From: Streptomyces sp. L2 | Lineage (GTDB): Bacteria > Actinomycetota > Actinomycetes > Streptomycetales > Streptomycetaceae | Length of the DNA stretch: 64,000 nt | Reading direction: 5' to 3' | NCBI RefSeq assembly: GCF_004124325.1 | Contig: NZ_QBDT01000001.1 | Coordinates: 558,001-622,000 of the forward strand | Part shown: positions 35,917 to 43,099 of the stretch, piece after piece | How the letters are laid out: the number at the start of each line of letters is the position of its first letter | Numbering within the stretch: position 1 is the first letter of the stretch | The notes under the pieces: model-generated | Seen by the model: only the letters and a program-made list of their open reading frames with translations | Databases searched by the model: none | What the model was told of the DNA's origin: nothing | Translations under genes and position numbers: made by a program

Positions 35917-36812
35917 AGCTCTCCTCGCAGTCGCTCCAGCAACGCCCTGGATTCCGTGGGGCTCAGGGCCTGCGACCGCAGTGTTTCATAGCGTTGACAG
36001 ATCACACTCACTTCTTTCGGGTCGGAGATCAGCCGCCCGTTCTTCTGGCCCTCGGAGTACCCCAGCCGCTGGCCCGACGGAGTCTCCAGAATTCGCACAG
36101 GCCCATCCAGGCACGGGTGCAGTCCTGCCTCCAACGGCACGACCTGGAACGTCACGTTGCGCGGGGCGGTCAGCTCCAGGACGTGGTCGTACAGTCCGCG
36201 CATCGCCTCCGCGTCACCGAACCGCCTTCGGAACACATGCTCCTCGACGATGAAGCTGAACGGCACTGTAGGCCGCTCTCGCATCATCGTCTGCCGTTCC
36301 ATTCGCGCGGTGAGCTGGGCCTCAAGCTCGTCATCCGTCCGGGGCGGGACCGTGCCCTCGAACACCGCCCGTGCATAGGCCCGTGACTGCAACAAGCCCG
36401 GAACCAGCCTGCACTCATACGTGCACAGGCTCACCGCCTCCCGCTCCAGCGCTGCCCACCGCCGGAACCAGGCCGCGAACCCCGCCTCACCCCGCGTGAG
36501 ATGACGGGACGCTTTCCGCAACGCACCCGTGTTGCCAAGCGGTTCCTCGGCTCGCTCCACGAACGCCTTGTCCGGCATCCGGCGGCCCAGCTCCACCGAT
36601 TCCACGGTGTGCTTGGAGTACCGTACCCACGCCCCGAGTTCCTCACGGCTCAGGCCCGCGTGCTCGCGGAGTGCCTGGACGACCGCGCCGAACGTCCGCA
36701 GACTGTCCGAGGGCTGCGGCTCCCGCTCCCACTCCCCTGCCGGAGCCGGCGTCGGTCCGGCGCCTCCCGCCACGCGCTCGACCTCGGCCGCGCCCCCGTC
36801 GACGATGTCCAT
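35913..36812 (-). CDS. HTH regulator with DUF5753 domain (WhiJ-like)
   Basis: A 299-residue XRE-type DNA-binding protein. Residues about 40-95 form the HTH: FGAVVQALREHAGLSREELGAWVRYSKHTVESVELGRRMP. The rest is the DUF5753 ligand-like domain: AFAAWFRRWAALEREAVSLCTYECRLVPGLLQ, and the closing YETLRSQALSPTESRALLERL. I place the start at ATG 36812 after GAGGGCGG; the open frame runs further upstream without a ribosome site. With the DUF397 gene downstream and the divergent ATPase-fold gene it makes the usual whiJ-like trio that influences development or antibiotic production. Here it sits inside a defence island. Confidence 0.92.
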   Translation of the reverse strand: MDIVDGGAAEVERVAGGAGPTPAPAGEWEREPQPSDSLRTFGAVVQALREHAGLSREELGAWVRYSKHTVESVELGRRMPDKAFVERAEEPLGNTGALRKASRHLTRGEAGFAAWFRRWAALEREAVSLCTYECRLVPGLLQSRAYARAVFEGTVPPRTDDELEAQLTARMERQTMMRERPTVPFSFIVEEHVFRRRFGDAEAMRGLYDHVLELTAPRNVTFQVVPLEAGLHPCLDGPVRILETPSGQRLGYSEGQKNGRLISDPKEVSVICQRYETLRSQALSPTESRALLERLRGEL

Positions 36813-37003
36813 CCGCCGCCCTCTTTCCGTGCTCAGCACTCGTGCTCGTACCCGGACCGACGACAGCTCCGCGCTGCCGTCGAGGTCACCACACAGCGTG
36901 ACGGAGTCGACGGCGTACTGTCCACCGATTGTGCCCGTACGCTCACACCGCGTACGGGGCACTTCCCTCGCACTCGCCCGTGCACGAGCGCCACCCTGGC
37001 CCC

Positions 37004-37480
37004 ATGAATCACGCGACTCCCCAAGTCGGTGCACAGGTGGGCACCTTCACGCAACTGCTGTCCTCGACGCGGCGCGGCGCCCGGCTCGCCCGGCTGCTGG
37101 GTGTGGCCGAGCTGCGCACCTGGGGCGTACCGGAGGCCCTCACCGAGCGTGCCGAACTGGTGGTCGCGGAGCTGGCCGCCAACGCCGTACTGCACGGCAG
37201 GGTGTCCGGCCGCTGCTTCCGGCTGACCCTTCGATTCGACCCAGCGGACGGCCGTCTCCGCGTCGAAGTGAGCGACGCCCGCGGAGATCTGCCCCCGCTG
37301 AGCCTTCCGTTGGACGACGACGCCGACACGCTCCGCACCGGCGGGCGCGGTCTGGCGCTCGTCGCCGCCCTCGCCGACCGCGTGGCCTGCGTCCCGTACC
37401 CGCCCAGCGGCAAGACCGTCCGGGCCGAACTGCTGCATGTCGCCGCCCACTTGGACCCGGCCGGCAAGACCTCGATGTGA
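37004..37480 (+). CDS. RsbW-like ATP-binding protein (HATPase_c_2)
   Basis: A 158-residue GHKL ATPase-fold protein of the anti-sigma-factor kinase type. The N box is ELVVAELAANAVLHG; the G1 box is VSDARGD and the G2 box GGRGLALVAALADRV. The start is ATG 37004 (MNHATPQVGAQ). Ribosome site is weak. These short proteins accompany DUF5753/DUF397 pairs, to which it is divergent here. Whether it phosphorylates an anti-anti-sigma factor cannot be told; no such partner is adjacent. Confidence 0.92.
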   Translation: MNHATPQVGAQVGTFTQLLSSTRRGARLARLLGVAELRTWGVPEALTERAELVVAELAANAVLHGRVSGRCFRLTLRFDPADGRLRVEVSDARGDLPPLSLPLDDDADTLRTGGRGLALVAALADRVACVPYPPSGKTVRAELLHVAAHLDPAGKTSM

Positions 37481-37520
37481 TCGGTCGACGTGGAGGCCCT
37501 ACCGGACGAGCGCACCCTCC

Positions 37521-38837
37521 CTACGCGGCCAGGGCGGGGAACACGACCACCGAGCCGTCCTTGTCGCGGGCCATCTCGATCGCCACGTCCGTCGCCCGGC
37601 CGTCGGCCGTGACGCCGTCGCCCAGCCGGTGCAGCCGGTGTGCCGCGCGCATCAGACGCTCGACCTCAGCGACCGTGAGGACGGGCCGCAATCCGCTCGG
37701 GCGGGTCAGTTCCAGTGCCGACAGGCGTACCAGCACACCGGTGATGCCCGCCTCCAGTTCGTCGATGCGCTGCTGGTCGCGCTGGAGGGCGCGGGTGAAG
37801 TGCTGGAACGGGTTGCCGGGTTCGGCCTGAGCGCGTTCCACGGCCTGGAGGACGACGACCCGCCGCATCAGGGCGATGGCCAGCGAGGCGAGTTCGAGGT
37901 GGGTTCGGAAGACACCGCCGTCGTCGTCGATGCCGGGAAACGGCTTGGTCAGCGTCGCGAGTTCGACGGCCTTGCCCTCGGGCAGTGCGTCGAGCGCGGC
38001 CTGCCATCGGCCGAGGCGAATACCGGCTTTGCCCAGTGCCTTGTCGAGGGCGTGCACCGCCGAGTCGAGTCCCAGCGAGACTCCGAGCTTGCCCTCGTCG
38101 AGCAGAATGGCCGTGGCCTTGTCGATGGCGGCACGGCAGCCGTTGAGTTCGCTCAGCTCGTCGTCGAGCTTGTCCTGCTTGAGCTCCTCCAGCAGCTCCG
38201 TGATGTGCTCGATGGCCTGCTCGCGCTTGCGGTCGGCGTGCGCGCTCACTCCCACGGCCACGGCCATGAGCACGAGCGGCGCGGCCACGGTCAGCGCAGC
38301 GCTACCGCCGACCGCGATACCCGCTGTGGCACCGGCTCCACCCGCAGCACCGGCCGCCCCCACCGCCGCCGTTCCACCGACCGGCACGAACGTCGCCTTA
38401 CCGGCGAACTTGCCCGCCGCGTCCACGAAATCACCGTAGAACCCGCCGCCCGCCTTCGGCACCAAAGGGCGCACGAGGCCCTTCCCGAGCTGGGTCGCAA
38501 CCTTCGCGGGCACCACAACGCGACACAGAATCTCACCGGAACCGGTAGCTCTGGCCGTCGTGAGGGAACTTCGCGACGCCTGCGTGATGAACTGCGACAA
38601 GTGCGTCGCCAAGGGACTCGCCGCGTCGAGCGGGATTCCCCGGCTCCGGTCGATCTTGTCGGGCAGGGGATGTACCTCCAGCGTGACGATCGGCTCGTCG
38701 GCCAGTGCGGCCAGCACCCCGCGCAGTTCGGCCAGGCGCTCGGCGGTCATCGACTCGCCTGCCGGCAGGACCGGCGCCCGGACGTCGGCGGTGGCCAGCG
38801 TCCACACGGGCACGGTCGTCTTGCGGTCGTCACTCAT
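37521..38837 (-). CDS. Hypothetical protein with glycine-rich membrane hairpin
   Basis: A 438-residue protein of no family I recognise. The first 130 residues are alpha/beta (VPVWTLATADVRAPVLPAGES, and LADEPIVTLEVHPLPDKID). A Gly/Ala-rich hydrophobic part (about 150-195) could cross a membrane or form a hairpin as in colicin- or glycine-zipper-like proteins (VGGTAAVGAAGAAGGAGATAG). The C-terminal 240 residues are helical (EELKQDKLDDELSELNGCRAAIDKA), probably coiled coil. ATG 38837 follows GGGGAGA. It lies 51 nt downstream of a broken SF1 helicase on the same strand, and could be the effector half of a damaged two-gene system. A membrane-acting effector is inference. Confidence 0.75.
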   Translation of the reverse strand: MSDDRKTTVPVWTLATADVRAPVLPAGESMTAERLAELRGVLAALADEPIVTLEVHPLPDKIDRSRGIPLDAASPLATHLSQFITQASRSSLTTARATGSGEILCRVVVPAKVATQLGKGLVRPLVPKAGGGFYGDFVDAAGKFAGKATFVPVGGTAAVGAAGAAGGAGATAGIAVGGSAALTVAAPLVLMAVAVGVSAHADRKREQAIEHITELLEELKQDKLDDELSELNGCRAAIDKATAILLDEGKLGVSLGLDSAVHALDKALGKAGIRLGRWQAALDALPEGKAVELATLTKPFPGIDDDGGVFRTHLELASLAIALMRRVVVLQAVERAQAEPGNPFQHFTRALQRDQQRIDELEAGITGVLVRLSALELTRPSGLRPVLTVAEVERLMRAAHRLHRLGDGVTADGRATDVAIEMARDKDGSVVVFPALAA

Positions 38838-38888
38838 TCTCTTCGTCTCCCCTTGTCTTCCCACCTGCTCCTGAATTCTGTCGTGCCG

Positions 38889-39592
38889 TCAGCGCGTCCG
38901 CACCCACCCCTCCAAACCCGTCAGGTGCCTGGGCGGCCGGCTTCCCCGCCAGCCCAGCACCAGCCGCTCCCTGGCACTGGTGATCATGACGTAGTAGGCC
39001 ATGCGGAGAGCCGCCTCCGTCGGGTCGGTGGCGGATTCGGACTCGGCGTCGGCGATGACGACGGTGTCGAAGTCGAGGCCCTTGGCGCTGGCGCGGTGGA
39101 CGACGACACCGGGGCGGGCGAGGTCGAGGTCGCGGTAGCGGCCCGCAGAGGCGGTGGAGCTGTAGAGCTGGGGCTCGCGGGCGAGGCCCGCGCGTTCCAG
39201 GCGCCGCATCAGGTCGGCCGCCATACGCAGGGAGTTGACGATGACGCCAACGCGGTCCTGCGGGTGCCGTGCCGCCAGGGTGGTGATGTCGTCGGCGAGG
39301 TCCTTGCCGTCGGCGTAGTGGCGGACCACGGGCAGGGAGCCGCTGCGGGAGGGAAGGCGGGGCGTGGCGGTGCCGCCGGTGCGGAAGTGTTCGGCGAGGG
39401 AGGCGAATCTCTCGGGTGTTGCGGTGGTTGCCCGCGATGTCGGCGCGGCTGGTGGAGCGGCCGAGGGTGCCGGTGATCTCGTCGAGGGTGGAGTTGGTGT
39501 CGGTGAGACGCTGGCACTCGTCGGCGAAGTCGGTAACGGAGGCGGCGGCCAGGCGGGCCGTCCGGTAGAACCCCGGGGCCCGGCGGGTTTGA
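38889..39592 (-). pseudogene. SF1 (UvrD-like) helicase remnant, truncated and frameshifted
   Basis: Read leftward, one frame gives FYRTARLAAASVTDFADECQRLTDTNST, similar to the QR..D loop, then NHRNTREI, a UvrD motif IV. At about 39410 the frame breaks: the continuation ASLAEHFRTGGTATPRLPSRSG is one frame away, followed by a sound C-terminal lobe (VGVIVNSLRMAADLM, VVHRASAKGLDFDTVVIADAES, YYVMITSARERLVLGW: motifs V and VI). The N-terminal half with Walker A is absent; 39593-39800 holds no convincing gene, only odd coding-like scraps. Loss of one base pair at the junction would rejoin the parts. It is therefore an inactive remnant, perhaps once the partner of the unknown protein downstream. Confidence 0.75.
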
Positions 39593-39803
39593 CGACGCAC
39601 GGCGGCGGGTTCCGGCACGGAGGTCGCGCACCTCTTCCTGCGCACGGGCTTCACGTGCAGTCCGACGGCAACTCCGCCTCGATCATGCGCCGTCTGGCCT
39701 CGGCCGTCGACTCCCCACCCATAGTGCCCCCCACCTGAGCGTCGAGCGCCCGGTGTTTCGGCGGTGAACCGGCCGGGCACATCCATCACATTACAGCGAG
39801 CGC

Positions 39804-39818
39804 GTTGACATCGTCAAC
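39804..39818. promoter_or_regulatory. Island operator, site 3 (mcrB promoter, distal)
   Basis: GTTGAC-ATC-GTCAAC, perfect 6-bp arms, 110 nt before mcrB. It includes TTGACA. Same arms as site 2 at 21329-21343. Confidence 0.7.
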
Positions 39819-39857
39819 AGACCAGGCACTCCTGTTTACTTGTTCGAGGAGGGTCCA

Positions 39858-39871
39858 TTGACGGCGTCAAC
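39858..39871. promoter_or_regulatory. Island operator, site 4 (mcrB promoter, proximal)
   Basis: TTGAC-GGC-GTCAA, 5-bp arms, 57 nt before mcrB. The centres of sites 3 and 4 are 53 nt apart, about five helical turns, which would suit looping or co-operative binding. Confidence 0.62.
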
Positions 39872-39927
39872 GGGTAAGGTGAGCGCGTCGCAGGCCCGCT
39901 CCCCCCTCCCCTCCAGGAAGGTCGCCC

Positions 39928-41781
39928 ATGCCGCAGCTCGACCGGCTTCCCGGCACACCCGAGTTCCGCATCAAGCTGCCCAAGGGCGGCGGCGAGGCCC
40001 GCGGGTACCTGCTCAAGGAGTTCGGCGGCAACGGCACGCACAAGTTCCTTCTGCTGAAGGGCTCTTCGGTGGCCGCCGAGGCGTGGCCGGGGCTCGGCGA
40101 CCACGCGCGCCGTACGCGTGCGGTACTGCGGGCGGACGGCGGCCTCGCCGACGCTCCCGCCGGTCCCGATACCTCCGCGGGTCCCGGCGCACCGTCGCAC
40201 TGGACGGCGGTCCGGGACATCGCATGCAACTCCTCCTCGGCCGCCGCCGCCCTGGTCTACGGCTACGACGCCTCCGGGCCGGAGTCCTGGCGCACCGCCG
40301 AGGGGCATCCACTCGCCGACTACCTGTCCACCGGCTGGCGCCCGCCACGCAAGGCCTGGCTGGTCCGCGGCTCCAACGTCTCGGGGCACAACCTGGTACG
40401 GCGGCTGTGGCTGGAGGAGGGGCTCGTCTCGCTCGCGGGCGCGCATCTGCCGCCCCTGGAGGAGGCCGAGCCCACCAAGAGCACGCTGCGCCGCTTCGTC
40501 GAGGAGGGGTACGAAGGGGCGGCCTCGTACCACCAGAAGCGGGGCCTCGTCGACGAACTGCACGCCTTCCTCACGCAGATGCGCGTCAATGACACGGTGG
40601 CCGCCATCGCCGACGGCCGGCTGTACGCCGGGCGGATCACCGGCGAGGCCGTGCGGACCGCGTCCCCGGGCGGGCTGTCCGACTTCCGGCGGTCCGTCGC
40701 CTGGTCACCGCACGGGCACCCGTACGAGGAACTGCCGGAGGAAGTACAGCAGAAGCTGTCCGTACAGCATGACGTCGTCGACCTGACCGGGGTCCTGGAG
40801 GCACTCGACGCGCTCACCGGGTTCGCCGGGTCCGCAGGGTTCGTCGAGGGCTCGGAGGCAGTGGCGGACGGCGGCACCGACGGCGAATCCACCGCCGTAC
40901 GGCCGGTGCAGCGGGAGCTGACCCTGCCGGACGTCACCGGCGAACTCGCCGCCGACCTCCTCGTCCACGACCGGGCCTGGCTGGAGGAGATACGGGAACT
41001 GCTTCTCGACGAGCGCCAGTTGGTGCTGTACGGGCCGCCGGGTACCGGCAAGACGTACCTGGCGATGAAGCTCGCCGAGTACTTCGGCGGCGGACCCGAG
41101 CAGGTCAAGATCGTGCAGTTCCATCCGTCGTACGCCTACGAGGACTTCTTCGAGGGCTTCCGGCCCGTGGAGGACCCCGAGACGCGGGAGGTGGCGTTCC
41201 GGCTGACGGCGGGCCCGCTCCGGGAACTCGCCGACCTCGCCTCCCGCGAGGGCAACCGGCACGTCCCACACTTCCTCGTCATCGACGAGATCAACCGCGC
41301 GAACCTGGCGAAGGTCTTCGGCGAGCTGTACTTCCTCCTGGAGTACCGGACGAAGTCCGTGCGCCTGACCTACTCGGGGGACGACTTCGCGCTCCCGCCC
41401 AGCCTGTTCGTGATCGGCACGATGAACACCGCCGACCGGTCCATCGCCCTGGTCGACGCGGCGATGCGGCGGCGCTTCGCGTTCGTGGAGCTGTCCCCGC
41501 GCACCGAGCCGACCGCCGGACTCCTCGCGCGCTGGCTGGCCCGCGAGGGCAAGGACCCGGAGCCGGCCAGGCTGCTGGACGCGCTCAACTCCCTCATCGG
41601 CGACGCCGACTTCGCGATCGGGCCGTCGTACCTGATGAAGCCCGGCGTGTACCGCGACGGCGGACTGGCCAGGACCTGGCGTACGAAGATCCTGCCGCTG
41701 CTGGAGGAGCACCACTACGGCGAGGGTCTGGACGTCCCCGCCCGCTACGGCCTCGACGCGCTGCGCGAGCGACTGCCGTGA
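39928..41781 (+). CDS. mcrB: McrB-like AAA+ ATPase with DUF4357-like N-terminus
   Basis: A 617-residue protein. Residues about 10-135 resemble DUF4357: FLLLKGSSVAAEAW, RTRAVLRADGG, then CNSSSAAAALVYGYDASGPESW. A second N-terminal block (150-290) is probably the DNA-recognition part. The McrB-type AAA+ motor has GPPGTGKT (near 369), HPSYAYEDFFEGFRP, IDEINRANLAKVFGELYFLLE (Walker B) and IGTMNTADRSIALVDAAMRRRF (sensor/arginine finger). McrB uses nucleotide hydrolysis to move McrC to modified DNA (type IV restriction). ATG 39928 follows AGGAAGG; two island operators lie upstream. Its last bases overlap mcrC (GTGA). The modification it reads is unknown; an N-terminus unlike E. coli McrB suggests a different target. 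Confidence 0.9.
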   Translation: MPQLDRLPGTPEFRIKLPKGGGEARGYLLKEFGGNGTHKFLLLKGSSVAAEAWPGLGDHARRTRAVLRADGGLADAPAGPDTSAGPGAPSHWTAVRDIACNSSSAAAALVYGYDASGPESWRTAEGHPLADYLSTGWRPPRKAWLVRGSNVSGHNLVRRLWLEEGLVSLAGAHLPPLEEAEPTKSTLRRFVEEGYEGAASYHQKRGLVDELHAFLTQMRVNDTVAAIADGRLYAGRITGEAVRTASPGGLSDFRRSVAWSPHGHPYEELPEEVQQKLSVQHDVVDLTGVLEALDALTGFAGSAGFVEGSEAVADGGTDGESTAVRPVQRELTLPDVTGELAADLLVHDRAWLEEIRELLLDERQLVLYGPPGTGKTYLAMKLAEYFGGGPEQVKIVQFHPSYAYEDFFEGFRPVEDPETREVAFRLTAGPLRELADLASREGNRHVPHFLVIDEINRANLAKVFGELYFLLEYRTKSVRLTYSGDDFALPPSLFVIGTMNTADRSIALVDAAMRRRFAFVELSPRTEPTAGLLARWLAREGKDPEPARLLDALNSLIGDADFAIGPSYLMKPGVYRDGGLARTWRTKILPLLEEHHYGEGLDVPARYGLDALRERLP

Positions 41782-43031
41782 CCACACTGGACGTGACGTT
41801 GCGCGAGTACGGGCCCGCCGTCTCCGTGCCGCTGGACGCCGCCGCGGGGCGGGCCCTGGCTGCCTCCGGTGTCCTGCGGAGCGCCACTCCCGACCCCGAG
41901 CGCGCCGGGCACTGGCTGCTGCGCGCGGGCAGCCGCGTCGGCGCCCTGCGCACGCCCGGCGGGCACGTCGTACGGATCATGCCCAAGACGCCCGTACGGC
42001 GGCTGTTCTTCCTCCTCGGCTTCAGCCTCGACCCGGCCCGCGCCTGGCGCGACGGCCGGGAGGGCACCGTGGACACCGGCGCGTACGACGACGTCGTGCC
42101 CGCGCTCGCGCACGCCGTGGAGCGCCAGGTGGACGCGGCGCTGCGGCAGGGCGTCCTCCAGGGCTACCGGGAGGTGCGGGAGTCCGCGCTCGTGGTGCGC
42201 GGGCGGCTGCGCGAGGCCGAGCAGATCCGGCGGCACTTCGGCCGGACGCCGCCCGCCGAGATCGCCTACGACGCGTACACCGCCGACACCGCCGAGAACC
42301 GCCTGCTGCGCGCCGCCACCGAGCGGCTGCTGCGGCTGCCGGGCGTGCCCGGACCCGTGCGGCGGCGCCTCGCCCACCAGCGGGTGCGGCTCGCGGACGC
42401 GGCCCCTCTCATACGCGGGCAGGAGCTGCCGCGCTGGCAGCCCTCGCGCCTGAACTCCCGCTACCAGCCCGCCCTGCGGCTCGCCGAGGCCGTTCTGCGC
42501 GGGACGTCTCCCGAGCACCGGCCGCCCGGCGCGGACCCGCTCGCCGTGGACGGGTTCCTGCTCGACATGAACCAGCTCTTCGAGGACTTCGTCGCGGTGG
42601 CCCTGCGGGAGGCCCTGCGAGAGCACGGCCTGACCGCACGCCTCCAGGACCCGCACCACCTCGACACCGCGGGCGACCTGCGCATCCGTCCGGACCTGGT
42701 CGTCCGCAGCGGTGACGGCCGCACGCCGGTCGCCGTCGTGGACGCCAAGTACAAGGTGGAGAAGGCCGACGGCGCCCCTCACGCCGACCTGTACCAGGCC
42801 CTCGCCTACGCCACCGTCCTCGGCCTGCGCGAGGCGCACCTGGTGTACGCGGCCGGGCAGCGGGCCGAGCGCTTCCACGAGGTGCGGGGAACGGCCGCCG
42901 CTCCGGGCGGCCGGGGCACGCGGCTGTACCGGCACAGCCTCGACCTGTCCCGGGACCCGGACCACCTGCTGGCCGCCGTCCGGCACATCGCCGGGCGGCT
43001 GACCGGAGATCGCCCGGCCCCCCGCTCATGA
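41778..43031 (+). CDS. mcrC: McrC-like nuclease subunit
   Basis: A 417-residue partner of McrB. The N-terminal 200 residues are the McrB-binding domain (TLREYGPAVSVPL, VRIMPKTPVRRLFFLLGF). The C-terminal part carries the PD-(D/E)xK nuclease: RIRPDLVV and then AVVDAKYK (D-x-K version), with VDGFLLDMNQLFEDFVAVALRE before it, the conserved McrC helix. GTG 41778 overlaps the mcrB stop by 4 nt. A 19-bp tandem repeat begins at its stop codon and fills the 68-nt gap to the helicase gene. Confidence 0.92.
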   Translation: MTTLDVTLREYGPAVSVPLDAAAGRALAASGVLRSATPDPERAGHWLLRAGSRVGALRTPGGHVVRIMPKTPVRRLFFLLGFSLDPARAWRDGREGTVDTGAYDDVVPALAHAVERQVDAALRQGVLQGYREVRESALVVRGRLREAEQIRRHFGRTPPAEIAYDAYTADTAENRLLRAATERLLRLPGVPGPVRRRLAHQRVRLADAAPLIRGQELPRWQPSRLNSRYQPALRLAEAVLRGTSPEHRPPGADPLAVDGFLLDMNQLFEDFVAVALREALREHGLTARLQDPHHLDTAGDLRIRPDLVVRSGDGRTPVAVVDAKYKVEKADGAPHADLYQALAYATVLGLREAHLVYAAGQRAERFHEVRGTAAAPGGRGTRLYRHSLDLSRDPDHLLAAVRHIAGRLTGDRPAPRS

Positions 43032-43082
43032 GAACCCGTCAGGCTCATGAAAGTCCGTCCGGCTCATGAAAACCCGTCAGGC
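43026..43082 (+). repeat. Three 19-bp repeats starting at the mcrC stop
   Basis: Three consecutive 19-bp units (43026, 43045, 43064), each TCATGA followed by AACCCGTCAGGC or a near copy. The first contains the mcrC stop TGA (43029-43031). Confidence 0.92.
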
Positions 43083-43099
43083 AGAGAGGAAGACACCGT

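Noticed and set aside
39593..39800. Plus-strand fragment ending ASIMRRLASAVDSPP as a gene end
   Set aside because: It looks coding-like, but it would need a frameshift a few codons upstream and has no start or family; I treat it as scrap next to the helicase remnant.
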